NCBI GenBank assembly: GCA_965228785.1
Contig: CBDDIF010000001.1
Span: forward strand, 1,674,001-1,738,000
Origin: Hoeflea_A sp965228785
GTDB lineage: Bacteria; Pseudomonadota; Alphaproteobacteria; Rhizobiales; Rhizobiaceae
Direction: 5' to 3'
Length of the DNA stretch: 64,000 nt
The stretch's first letter is position 1. Every line of letters begins with the position of its first letter. Shown in pieces: positions 51,668-60,614 of this stretch. The notes under the pieces are model-generated. The model was given only the letters and a program-made list of their open reading frames with translations, did not search any database and was not told the DNA's origin. Both the position numbers and the translations under genes were made by a program.

Positions 51668-54013
51668 ATGACAAGTTTTGAAATTACCACCGCGAAGGCC
51701 GGGACAAAGGCCGGAAATTCACTGCTTTGGCTGTTTGCCGCAGCCCTGTTCCTTTCCGCTTTCCTGATCTTTTCCGTGCAGCCGATGTTTGCCAAGATGG
51801 TTCTGCCGCTGCTTGGAGGCACACCGGCTGTCTGGAACACCGCCATGGTCTTCTTCCAGGCGGCCCTGTTGGGGGGGTATTTCTACGCGCATCTGCTTGC
51901 CAGCCGCGTTCCGTTTAAGTGGCAGGGCACCCTGCACCTGGCGGTCATGGCATCCGGACTGCTGTTCCTGCCCTTCGCGGTCAACATGGCCTACATGCCG
52001 GAGCCCGATGCGGCCATCGCGCCGGCGGTACTGGTGCTTTTTGCCGTGTCGATCGGCTTCCCATTCTTCGCCCTGTCCGCAAATGCGCCGTTGCTGCAAA
52101 GCTGGTTCTCGCGCACTGCCCACAAGGACGCCAAGGATCCTTACTTTCTCTATGGCGTCAGCAATGTCGGCAGCGTGTTGGCTCTATTGTCCTATCCGGT
52201 GCTGATCGAACCGCTTTTGCCGGTCAAAATGCAGGCCGATATCTGGGCTGCGGGTTACGGTCTTCTGGCCGTTCTGGTGATCGCCTCATCGGCTATGGCC
52301 TTGAGAGGGCGGGTGTTTGCGATGCCGCCATCAGAAATGCCTGCAGCGCGACAAGAGGCTGACCGCGAGCGGCCTGAAGCGGCCTCGGTCATCAGTTGGG
52401 GCCTGCGGCTGCGCTGGATCCTCGCTGCGGCGATACCGGCGTCTTTGATGCTGGGCACGACAACCAATATCAGCACCAACATTGCCGCCGCGCCGTTCCT
52501 GTGGGTCTTGCCCCTGGCGCTTTACCTGGGAACATTCATCATTGTTTTCGACCGCCGAAAGGCGTTGCCGATGCGGTCGATAGCCGCGGTTCACACCCTG
52601 CTGCTCGTTGCCGTTCTCATGTTCACCGTGCTGCTGCGGCACTACATTACCGCCACCGTCGGGATCAATCTTGCGCTTTTCTTCGTCAGTGCGCTGATAT
52701 GCCATGCCGACCTTGCCGCCCGTCGTCCGTCAGCAAACAAACTGACGGAATTCTATTTCTGCATGTCGTTCGGAGGGGTTCTGGGCGGCGCGGCGACCGC
52801 GCTGGCGGCTCCATTGGTCTTTTCGACAGTGTTCGAATACCCGCTGATGTTGGCTGCTGCGTGCCTGTTTCTGCCAGGTGCCGTCGGACGGGGACGAGCT
52901 CTGCTGGCGGATCTCGGCTTCGGAGCGATTGCCTTCCTGCTGGCGGCGCTCGTCGTCTTTGCAGCAACGGTTTTCAGTGATATCGGCAATGCCAGGGTTG
53001 TCGCCGGTATTGCACTCTTCGGCCTGTTGCCCGTTGCTTACTTCTTTGCCAGGACACGCCCGGTAAAGGCCGCTGCCACGGCGCTGGCGATGGCCGCATC
53101 GGCGCATTTTCTCTTGCCCCAGGTGCTCTCCGGCACCGAACAGCGGATCATATCGCGCGACCGCAGCTTCTTCGGCATCTCGACGGTAACCGCCGTCCAG
53201 ACCGAAGATGGCCCGGTACACCGGTTCTCCCACGGCGATACCGTTCACAACACGCAATTGCGCGTCGATGGGCAGACACGGGTGCCTCTCGCGTACTACT
53301 CCTTTGAGGGGCCGTTCGGTGACATCATTCGCGCAACGCGGGAGGGCACCTCGAACCCTGCGATTGCCGTCATCGGCCTCGGCGCGGGCGCTCTTTCCTG
53401 CTACACGCAGCCTGGCGAAGACTGGACCTATTTCGAGATTGATCCGGCGGTCGTTCGACTTGCCACCGATCCAAGCCGTTTTTCCTATGTGAGCGAATGT
53501 TCGCCCGATTCGCGAATCGTGCTTGGTGATGCGCGGCTGACCCTTGAAAGCGAGGCGGATCGCAGCTTCGACCTGCTGATCGTTGATGCCTTCTCTTCGG
53601 ATTCGATCCCGGTACATCTGGTCACGACTGAAGCAATCAACCTTTATCGCCGCAAACTGAAGCCGGACGGCCTGCTGTTTTTCCACGTTTCCAATCGATA
53701 TCTCGATGTCGCGTCGGTGGTCGTTGCCGGTGCGCGTTCTCTTGGGCTCGACAGCCGCTTTGCAGGGTTCAGAGCAGACGAGTCAATGCCGTTTCATCGG
53801 CTGAAGATCGCGACCGATGCATTGGCTGTCGCGCCGGCGGCTCGGCTCGCGTCAGCACTTGAGGGCAAGCCGGTCTGGCGCCCGGTCGATCCGCACCCGA
53901 GCGTATCGGCATGGAGCGACGACTGGTCCAACGTCTTCGGTGCACTGCTTGCCCGCTTTCGAGGCGGTATCAGGCCTGTTCCCTCCGATCGGGTTGCAGA
54001 GGTCGACGGATAG
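51668..54013 (+). CDS. Membrane protein fused to spermidine synthase-like domain
   Basis: A 781-residue protein: the first about 500 residues contain around twelve membrane helices of the kind seen in fused MFS/spermidine synthases, and the C-terminal region (about 545-760) is a SAM-dependent aminopropyltransferase-type fold with VIGLGAGALSCYTQPG, then FEIDPAVVRLA and FDLLIVDAFSSDSIPVHL. The first two segments form the nucleotide-type binding site. The family role is unclear. Its end overlaps the convergent acyltransferase gene by 44 bp. Confidence 0.83.
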   Translation: MTSFEITTAKAGTKAGNSLLWLFAAALFLSAFLIFSVQPMFAKMVLPLLGGTPAVWNTAMVFFQAALLGGYFYAHLLASRVPFKWQGTLHLAVMASGLLFLPFAVNMAYMPEPDAAIAPAVLVLFAVSIGFPFFALSANAPLLQSWFSRTAHKDAKDPYFLYGVSNVGSVLALLSYPVLIEPLLPVKMQADIWAAGYGLLAVLVIASSAMALRGRVFAMPPSEMPAARQEADRERPEAASVISWGLRLRWILAAAIPASLMLGTTTNISTNIAAAPFLWVLPLALYLGTFIIVFDRRKALPMRSIAAVHTLLLVAVLMFTVLLRHYITATVGINLALFFVSALICHADLAARRPSANKLTEFYFCMSFGGVLGGAATALAAPLVFSTVFEYPLMLAAACLFLPGAVGRGRALLADLGFGAIAFLLAALVVFAATVFSDIGNARVVAGIALFGLLPVAYFFARTRPVKAAATALAMAASAHFLLPQVLSGTEQRIISRDRSFFGISTVTAVQTEDGPVHRFSHGDTVHNTQLRVDGQTRVPLAYYSFEGPFGDIIRATREGTSNPAIAVIGLGAGALSCYTQPGEDWTYFEIDPAVVRLATDPSRFSYVSECSPDSRIVLGDARLTLESEADRSFDLLIVDAFSSDSIPVHLVTTEAINLYRRKLKPDGLLFFHVSNRYLDVASVVVAGARSLGLDSRFAGFRADESMPFHRLKIATDALAVAPAARLASALEGKPVWRPVDPHPSVSAWSDDWSNVFGALLARFRGGIRPVPSDRVAEVDG

Positions 54014-55421
54014 GGTCCGTCAGGTGCCGGATGGCGTTGGCGTAATATGCCACCAGCGGTTCGTCGCCCGGCTTGATGCGCAACAGGCCATCATCGCTTT
54101 CTGAAACAATGTGCCGAAGTGTCAGCATGCGCAAACCGACAGTCACTTCATAGTCGCGGTCTTCGCGCGGCACATGGACATGCGCTCCATCGGCAATCAG
54201 CCGGTCGATGAGTGCGTTGACTTTTGCCTTCAGGGTGAGTTTATCCAGCCCGTTGTCTCCGGCATCCAAAAGCGCCAGGGAGACCAGGGAAACGGGAAGC
54301 GCTGGAACAAGCTGACCGACGTCGTCCATCAGTTGAGCGCCCAATTCCTCTGTCAGGGACGTGCGCTCCGTTTCATCCAGCGTTGACCATTGCGATGCAT
54401 CTTTTCCTTCAAGAAAGGCATTGAGGGAAACCGGTCGGCCGAAGGACACGGCGGCGTATCCGAAACGGTGCCACTGGCCGGCTAGCCGCAGCCGCAAATT
54501 GCGCCAAAGAAAGGCCAGGGTGGTTGCCGTTTTTCGGCCGGTCGAAAGCGGTGCTTCTCCTTCAGCGGCGGCAATCAGTGACCGGTCCTCGAGCACCCGA
54601 TCGTAATTGATGCCAACAGGAATGAAGATGGTGTCCCGGACCGTGTTGTCGTGCGCCGCGAGAATGTAGGAGAGCAGGCCCAGTTTCACCGACCGAAGCC
54701 GACCATCGCGTGACAGCCCGCCTTCAGGAAAGATCGCCTGAGTCACGCCGGATTCCGTCGCCATGCGAACGTAGCTTGCAAGCACCCTGCGGTAGAGTCT
54801 GTTTCGCGCGTTGCGCCTGATGAAATAAGCGCCGGAGGCGCGGATGAGGGTTTGGAGAACCGGTAAGCGAGCCCATTCACCGACCGCATAGGACAGAGCT
54901 GTCGATGCGGAAGCGAGGTAGGTGACAAGCACATAGTCCATATTGGAGCGGTGGTTCATGACGAACACGACAGTGGAATCGGGCGGTACCTGAGCAAGGG
55001 CCTCTGAATCGGAGTAACCCAGGCGAACCCGGTATAGTGCCGTCGATACCCAACGGCAGAGCCGCGTTCCGATGCGAAAATAAATGTATGCGTTGAATGC
55101 CGGAACGATCTCCCGGGCGTAGCGTTCCGCCTGATCCATGGCGACTTCGACCGGCATGCCTTCTTCCCGGGCATGCTGTTCGGCCGCCAGCAAGACCTCC
55201 GGGTCATGGGCCACCCGGTCGGTGAGGATCCGACGACCGGTGAGCCCGAACGGCCGAATCTTGAGTTTCAGGCGGGTGTTGAGTTCGTCGATGGCTCGAT
55301 TGACGCGGCGGTGCAAAATCCAACGAACGGCAGGCGTCAGAAGTCTGTCGACCAGAGCAATCAGCGCCAGAACACCCGCCAGTGCGACCAGCCAGACCGG
55401 CAGTTCGATCGTTCCAGTCAT
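53970..55421 (-). CDS. PlsB-like glycerol-3-phosphate acyltransferase
   Basis: A 483-residue acyltransferase. An N-terminal membrane helix precedes the HX4D motif NHRSNMDY (about 172) and the FPEGGLSRDGRL motif, hallmarks of glycerol-3-phosphate/LPA acyltransferases. It transfers an acyl group to a phospholipid precursor at the inner membrane. The C-terminus includes an extra helical domain with ALLDAGDNGLDKLTLKAKV. The ATG at 55421 has GGAGGGAGGG upstream. It is convergent with the spermidine synthase-like gene and overlaps it by 44 bp. Confidence 0.86.
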   Translation of the reverse strand: MTGTIELPVWLVALAGVLALIALVDRLLTPAVRWILHRRVNRAIDELNTRLKLKIRPFGLTGRRILTDRVAHDPEVLLAAEQHAREEGMPVEVAMDQAERYAREIVPAFNAYIYFRIGTRLCRWVSTALYRVRLGYSDSEALAQVPPDSTVVFVMNHRSNMDYVLVTYLASASTALSYAVGEWARLPVLQTLIRASGAYFIRRNARNRLYRRVLASYVRMATESGVTQAIFPEGGLSRDGRLRSVKLGLLSYILAAHDNTVRDTIFIPVGINYDRVLEDRSLIAAAEGEAPLSTGRKTATTLAFLWRNLRLRLAGQWHRFGYAAVSFGRPVSLNAFLEGKDASQWSTLDETERTSLTEELGAQLMDDVGQLVPALPVSLVSLALLDAGDNGLDKLTLKAKVNALIDRLIADGAHVHVPREDRDYEVTVGLRMLTLRHIVSESDDGLLRIKPGDEPLVAYYANAIRHLTDPIRRPLQPDRREQA

Positions 55422-55624
55422 AGGCCCTCCCTCCAAAGCGACAGTATCTTCAGTGGCCGTCAAAGTCGATTGGACGCTGCGATCGGTGGCAAACCGCGGT
55501 CTATCTGAGCGCTATTTGGGTTGCCGGTTCGAGCAAGCGCTGGCAAATCCGTGTTTTATGCGGCGTCTGGGTCAATATTTATGCAAAACCCCCTCATATT
55601 TTACAGTTGTGAATTGCTGCCTGA
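55422..55624. other. AT-rich intergenic region between divergent genes
   Basis: No gene or clear repeat lies here. The last 60 bases (about 55570-55630) are notably AT-rich relative to the surroundings, suiting a promoter for the DUF1906-like gene or foreign origin. No -35/-10 pair could be assigned with confidence. Confidence 0.4.
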
Positions 55625-56560
55625 ATGAATTATGCTTTCTTAGACTTGATGGATACATTTGAGTTTTCGATGTATAGATGTGTCGTCGCCGACATGGTCT
55701 CCAGGGCCGATCCGATTATCCGCGAGTTGAAAGAAAACGGTGTGAACACCGTCTTCAGGTATTATGCCCCGTGCTATCAACCTGGTTTGCCGGAGAAAAG
55801 ATTGTCTTTGGCGGAGAGAAATGCACTGTTCGAGTGCGGAATTGCACTAGGCGTGGTCTTTCAGCTTGATAACGACAAGCTATCCAGCATGGCACCTGCC
55901 AAGGGGCGCGATGACGCGCGCTTCTCTCTCGATTTTGGACAGGCGGTCATTCGGCAGCCCAGTGGCTCGGCGATCTATTTCGAAGTCGGCGGCGATTGGT
56001 CGGGTTCTGATGATCTGTCCGCGGTCGGTGACTATTTTGGCGCGATCAAGACCGAGTTTGAGGCAGCAGGGTCACCGTACAGGATCGGCGTCTTTGGATC
56101 GGGCACCATTTGCGCCTTTCTCCGACGCCAGAAGCTGGCCGAACTGTTCTGGTTGCCGCTGTCCAATAACTGGTCGGGAACGCGAGAGTTCTTCAATTCC
56201 GGTGCCTGGACCTTCTGCCGCAACCATCATGGATTGAAAGTCGGCGGCCGATATACCGACACCAACGTCATCAATCCTGCGTCGCCGGGGATCGGGAGCT
56301 TTGACGGTGAGGGTGTGGTGATGGATGTCGGTCAGGACAGGAGCGTGTTCGAGACACGAGCCTTCGTCGGCCAGGAAACAGTCGATTTATTCAACGCGCC
56401 GAGCACAGGCGCCGAGGTCGTCGGTCGACTCAAACAAGGACAAAACGTCCACATACTCGATACGATCGACAGCTGGGCATATGTCGACGTCAACGAAGAC
56501 GGTCGGCCCGATGGCTATTGCTCTAGCGGCCATCTGATGGGTTTCGATCGCATGCCATGA
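55625..56560 (+). CDS. DUF1906/glycoside-hydrolase-like protein with SH3 domain
   Basis: A 311-residue protein. The first about 210 residues follow the GH25-like DUF1906 pattern (IRELKENGVNTVFRYYAPC, then SAIYFEVGGDW and YRIGVFGSGTICAFL). The C-terminal 65 residues contain an SH3-like domain (DLFNAPSTGAEVVGRLKQGQNVHILDTIDSWAYVDV). No signal peptide is visible, unlike secreted homologues. Starts at 55649 and 55670 are also possible, and none has a strong ribosome site. It may bind or cleave cell-wall polysaccharide, if exported by another route. Confidence 0.7.
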   Translation: MNYAFLDLMDTFEFSMYRCVVADMVSRADPIIRELKENGVNTVFRYYAPCYQPGLPEKRLSLAERNALFECGIALGVVFQLDNDKLSSMAPAKGRDDARFSLDFGQAVIRQPSGSAIYFEVGGDWSGSDDLSAVGDYFGAIKTEFEAAGSPYRIGVFGSGTICAFLRRQKLAELFWLPLSNNWSGTREFFNSGAWTFCRNHHGLKVGGRYTDTNVINPASPGIGSFDGEGVVMDVGQDRSVFETRAFVGQETVDLFNAPSTGAEVVGRLKQGQNVHILDTIDSWAYVDVNEDGRPDGYCSSGHLMGFDRMP

Positions 56561-56579
56561 GGCAGGCCTAACCTGGGGG

Positions 56580-57842
56580 CTAATGCCTCAGCCCGGCGTC
56601 GATCGCTTCATCAGTGCGGATTTCGGCCTCCTGCCTGTCGTCAGCAGGCTTCGGCGCGAACAGTTCAATCTGCTGGGATACGCCCGCCAGGCGATGGTAT
56701 CCGGTGGACACCCAGTTGCCCGGTTCGCTGGCAGCGATCTCGCTGGTGACCAGGGCGAATGCGTCGGCCGCACGGGTCAAGGCTTCAATCCGGGTAACCT
56801 CGTTGACTGTCGGGCCGATGACCGAAAACGTGAGACGTTGTTCGACCCCGATATTGCCGAACATGACGGTGCCGGTGTTGATGCCAATGCTGATGCGAAT
56901 TGGCGGCAAACCGTCTTCCGCGCGAGTGGCGTTGAATTCGGCGCAGAGTGCCTCAGCATCGTGAAGAGCCGCCGTGGCCGCAGTGGCAGCTGTCGCCAGC
57001 TGGTCGGCAGAGCGGTAGGGAAATACAACCAGAACCGCATCGCCGATGAAATCCAGCACTTCACCGCCGTTCTTGATAGCTGCGCCAGCGGTGCACTCGT
57101 AGTACCGGTTGAGCAATGCAAAATAATCGTCCGGTGGCAGGGTTTCCGCCAGAGCCGTCGAACCGCGCAGATCCGAATACCAGACGACGGCCTGGGTTTC
57201 CTGTCCGTCGCCGCGCTTGACGGCGCCGTCCAGAACCTGACGGCCGGCGTTACCGCCAAGATAGGTGTCGACAATGGTTCCGGCGATGCGCGACTGAATT
57301 GCCGTTTTGCAGGCCATGGCGAAACGGCGCTGGATCTTCTGCAGCGCTTCGATATCGTCATCGGAAAAGCCACCGGCCCGGTCCGCAGCCCAGGCAACCA
57401 GGACACCGAATGCGCGCTTTGTGCTGCCCGGTCCCCCGAACGTTCCAGTAACGATGGTCAAATAGTCTGTCATGCCCTGCTCGACCAGTTCCTCGAGCAT
57501 TTGAAAATCGAGCTGTTTGTCGGGGCCTTCGAGCCGCCGCCGCAGGACGGGGATATTGTTTTGCGTCATGTAGAAGGCGGGAGAACTGTCGAATTTTTCG
57601 GAACGTTCCTCCTGATGGCGGAACTGTTCCAGTTCGCATCCGAGGCCGCGCTGCCAAAGCACCGTTTCTGCCTGGAACAGCGGGTGAAGTGTTGGCCAGA
57701 TAACCCTTGCACGCGCCAGCGGAACACCGGCTGCGTAGAGCTGGTAGCAGACTGAATCGAACATCGCGACAATGTCGGGATCACTGAGTGCCTGGTCGAC
57801 CAGCCACTCGCCGATGCTCGAGATTTGTGTCTTGTCAGCCAT
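56580..57842 (-). CDS. Class III adenylate/guanylate cyclase, copy A
   Basis: A 420-residue protein: a mixed N-terminal region (1-205) that resembles a sensory or GAF-like module with no clear motif, then a class III cyclase domain (about 215-400). The catalytic region shows WYSDLRGSTALAETLPPDDYF (first metal Asp), DFIGDAVLVVFP (second metal Asp) and GTVMFGNIGVEQRLTFSVIGPTVNEVTRIE, the substrate-loop and transition-state segment. It would make cAMP (or cGMP) in the cytoplasm. It lies directly after a paralogous gene (37 bp apart), so the two are a recent tandem pair. Confidence 0.9.
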   Translation of the reverse strand: MADKTQISSIGEWLVDQALSDPDIVAMFDSVCYQLYAAGVPLARARVIWPTLHPLFQAETVLWQRGLGCELEQFRHQEERSEKFDSSPAFYMTQNNIPVLRRRLEGPDKQLDFQMLEELVEQGMTDYLTIVTGTFGGPGSTKRAFGVLVAWAADRAGGFSDDDIEALQKIQRRFAMACKTAIQSRIAGTIVDTYLGGNAGRQVLDGAVKRGDGQETQAVVWYSDLRGSTALAETLPPDDYFALLNRYYECTAGAAIKNGGEVLDFIGDAVLVVFPYRSADQLATAATAATAALHDAEALCAEFNATRAEDGLPPIRISIGINTGTVMFGNIGVEQRLTFSVIGPTVNEVTRIEALTRAADAFALVTSEIAASEPGNWVSTGYHRLAGVSQQIELFAPKPADDRQEAEIRTDEAIDAGLRH

Positions 57843-57879
57843 GGTCCGCTACACTCGCCATTTGCCTATCCCGCATGTC

Positions 57880-59148
57880 TTAGTTCAAAAGGCGCGACCC
57901 TGTCTCCTCCTCTTTGTGCACGCTGCCGACCGCGTCGCCCTTGTCGCTCGGCTTCGGCGCGAACAGTTCGATCTCCTGCGACAGGCCAACCAACCGGTGT
58001 GTGCCGGTAGAATCCCACTGGCCGGGTTCGTTTTCAGCGATCTTGCGCGTCACCAGGGCATTGGCGTCCACCGCTTTGGTCATCGCCTCGATCCGTTCGA
58101 CTTCGTTGACCGTCGGGCCGACGACCGAGAACGTCAGGCGCTGTTCGACACCGATATTGCCGAACATGACCTTGCCGGTATTGAGCCCGATGCCAAAGCG
58201 GATCGGCACCAATCCCTTGCTGCTGCGCTCGACATTGAGCTCATCGCGCATCGATTCGGCGTCACGCAACGCTGCCGTGGCGGCGGAGGCGGCCACTGCG
58301 AATTCGGCGTCGGTCTCATAGGGGAAGATCGCCAACACGCCGTCGCCGATGAAATCGAGCACCTCGCCGCCATGGCTGATTGCCGATCCGGCGGTGCACT
58401 CATAGTAGTCGTTGAGCAGATTGAAATAGGCGTCTGGCGCCATGGTATCGGCCAATGCAGTGGAGTCGCGCAGATCCGAAAACCACACCAGCGCCTGGGT
58501 TTCCTGTCCGTCGCCGCGCTTGATTGCGCCATCGAGCACCTGGCGACCGGCCTGGCGGCCGAGATAGGTCTCGACGATATTTCCGGCAATGCGGGTCTGA
58601 ACGGCCGTCTTGCAGGCCACGGCGAAGCGTCGCTGGATCTTGTGCAGCGCGGCGACGTCGTCGTCCGAAAATCCGCCGGGTCGGTCGGATGACCAGGCAA
58701 CAATGAGACCCAGCATCGCGCGCTCGCGATCGTCGGCCTCGCCTTCGAAACCGGTGGTGATCGTCAGGTAGTCGGTGTGTCCCTGGTCAATCAGATCCTG
58801 CAAAACCGGAAAATCCACCAGTTTGTTGGGGCCTTCGAGCCGCCGCCGTATCGCCCCGATATTGTTCTCGAACATGAAATGCATCGGGCTTTTGAGGAAG
58901 TCATCGGTGCGTTCCGTCTGATGCGGGAACTGTTCGAATTCCGGCTTGCTGCCACGAGTCCACAACGCAGTTTCAGCCTGGAACAACGGATGCAGGGTGG
59001 ACCATGAAACCCGTGCACGTGAAAGTGGCACCCCTGCGGCATAGAGCCTGAGGCACACGGCCTCGAACATTTCGACAATGTCCGGTTCGCTCAGAGCCTG
59101 ATCGACCAGCCATTCGCCGATTTCAGTGATAAGTGTCTTGTCAGCCAT
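57880..59148 (-). CDS. Class III adenylate/guanylate cyclase, copy B
   Basis: A 422-residue paralogue of copy A, alike over its whole length, including the N-terminal MADKTxITEIGEWLVDQALSEPDIV-type opening and the WFSDLRDSTALADTMAPDAYF and DFIGDGVLAIFP motifs. I chose the ATG at 59148 because it aligns with the start of copy A and a GGCGGCACG ribosome site lies just before it; a long frame opens earlier (59454) without a family match. Both copies are transcribed together from a promoter in the 390-bp region upstream. Confidence 0.9.
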   Translation of the reverse strand: MADKTLITEIGEWLVDQALSEPDIVEMFEAVCLRLYAAGVPLSRARVSWSTLHPLFQAETALWTRGSKPEFEQFPHQTERTDDFLKSPMHFMFENNIGAIRRRLEGPNKLVDFPVLQDLIDQGHTDYLTITTGFEGEADDRERAMLGLIVAWSSDRPGGFSDDDVAALHKIQRRFAVACKTAVQTRIAGNIVETYLGRQAGRQVLDGAIKRGDGQETQALVWFSDLRDSTALADTMAPDAYFNLLNDYYECTAGSAISHGGEVLDFIGDGVLAIFPYETDAEFAVAASAATAALRDAESMRDELNVERSSKGLVPIRFGIGLNTGKVMFGNIGVEQRLTFSVVGPTVNEVERIEAMTKAVDANALVTRKIAENEPGQWDSTGTHRLVGLSQEIELFAPKPSDKGDAVGSVHKEEETGSRLLN

Positions 59149-59538
59149 CGTGCCGCCAGTCATCCGTTGGTTTGATTCAGGAAAACCGAAGCTCCTACAC
59201 GATAAAGCGTGACAAAGCTTCCCATTTCTCGCCCGGTTTGCGGCGCCTACACACCGGAACGTCCCCTTAAATTGGCAACCAAACGGCGAATTGCAAGGGC
59301 GCATAACCACCTCCTGACACACAATGTCAGGAGGGCAAAACACTTTTTGACGGCCGGTCGGTTCACCTGTGACGTGCCTGCGGTTAGGCTCATGTGATCT
59401 GCAACAAAACGGGTGCGCAGCAGGGCCACCTATCTGAAGGGTGCGCTTGAACAAAGCATTCCGGATTGATGTGGAAATCTGAAATCAACGCCCGAAACGC
59501 GGCGCAATCACGATCTGCCTCCTGCTAATTCTGCCGCC
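59149..59538. promoter_or_regulatory. Divergent promoter region with a 10-bp inverted repeat
   Basis: This 390-bp gap between copy B of the cyclases and ada holds no convincing gene. It contains one strong palindrome, CCTCCTGACA (59310-59319) and TGTCAGGAGG (59325-59334) with a 5-base loop (CACAA). The inner TGACA-N5-TGTCA looks like a dimer-regulator site; as RNA it would be a stable hairpin, with a T-rich stretch 12 bases later (ACTTTTTG). Either reading is possible. Confidence 0.5.
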
Positions 59539-60609
59539 ATGCTGTTTGATCTCCCGAATGACGATGTTCTGTACAAAGCGCTTCTAGACCGCGATCCGGT
59601 GTGGGACGGCCGGGCTTTTGTCGGCGTGACAACAACGGGTATTTTTTGCCGTCTGACCTGTCCGGCGCGCAAACCTGCGCGGCGCAACTGTCGGTTTTTC
59701 GACAGCGTGGCTGCGTGCCTGGAGGTGGGGTTTCGCCCGTGCAAGCGTTGCCGGCCGCTGACACCCGTGGCGCAGGCCGAGCCGTTGGTCCAGGAGTTAC
59801 TGGAGGCTCTTGAAAACGATCCGGGACGACGCTGGTCCGAAGCTGATATTGTGGCGCTCGGGCACGATCCCTCGACAGTTCGACGCAGTTTCAAGCGCCA
59901 TTTCGGGGAGACGTTTCTGGAGATGGCGAGAACATCGCGGCTGCGCGACGGTTTCGAGACACTGGCCGATGGCGGACGGGTGATCGATGCGCAGGTCGAC
60001 GCCGGTTTCGACTCGGCAAGTGGGTTCCGCAGCGCCTTCGCCCGACTGTTGGGCCATTCTCCTGCACGTTTTACGGGCAGGGAGCGGCTGAAGGCCGACT
60101 GGCTTTCGACGCCGCTGGGGCCCATGATCGCGGTTGCCGACCGGACAGGTCTCTATCTGCTTGAGTTTATTGATCGCAAGGCCCTGCCGGGAGAGCTGGC
60201 GAAATTGCGCACAGCAGCGCGCGGAGATCTCGGCATCGGTCGATTGATGCCGATCGAACAGGTCGATGCGGAGTTGAAGCAATTCTTCGACGGAAAAAGG
60301 GCCCACTTCGAAACGCCGCTCATATTGCAAGGGACACCATTCTCGCGCAGGGTTTGGGATGAACTGCGTCGCATTCCGGCGGGCGCCACCCGCAGCTACA
60401 GTGATATAGCGCGATCGATCGGACGGCCGTCGGCCATCCGGGCCGTGGCGCGCGCCAACGGTGCCAATCAGCTGGCGATCATCGTGCCCTGTCACCGGGT
60501 GATCGGTGCCGACGGTTCCCTGACGGGTTACGGGGGCGGATTGTGGCGCAAACAGAAACTGATCGAGCTGGAACGGCGCTACGCCGACCGACAATTGCAA
60601 GGAGTGTAG
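59539..60609 (+). CDS. ada: Bifunctional Ada protein (methyl sensor and O6-methylguanine methyltransferase)
   Basis: Ada is both an alkylation-damage sensor and a repair protein. The 356 residues have the Ada zinc domain with Cys37, Cys41, Cys68 and Cys71, in which methyl transfer turns the protein into an activator. An AraC-type HTH (about 90-175) follows, then an Ogt-type methyltransferase (about 190-350) with IVPCHRVIG (acceptor Cys about 318). Ada repairs O6-methylguanine by direct transfer. The ATG at 59539 is the natural start. It is followed by a PEP-mutase-like gene 5 bp later. Confidence 0.95.
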   Translation: MLFDLPNDDVLYKALLDRDPVWDGRAFVGVTTTGIFCRLTCPARKPARRNCRFFDSVAACLEVGFRPCKRCRPLTPVAQAEPLVQELLEALENDPGRRWSEADIVALGHDPSTVRRSFKRHFGETFLEMARTSRLRDGFETLADGGRVIDAQVDAGFDSASGFRSAFARLLGHSPARFTGRERLKADWLSTPLGPMIAVADRTGLYLLEFIDRKALPGELAKLRTAARGDLGIGRLMPIEQVDAELKQFFDGKRAHFETPLILQGTPFSRRVWDELRRIPAGATRSYSDIARSIGRPSAIRAVARANGANQLAIIVPCHRVIGADGSLTGYGGGLWRKQKLIELERRYADRQLQGV

Positions 60610-60614
60610 GAAAC

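Noticed and set aside
52730..53686. 318-residue open frame opposite the spermidine synthase-like gene
   Set aside because: It is antisense to clear motifs of the fused transporter/synthase and has no domain.
59149..59454. N-terminal extension of cyclase copy B from 59454
   Set aside because: The extension does not match copy A and contains a palindrome; the ATG at 59148 aligns with the paralogue.
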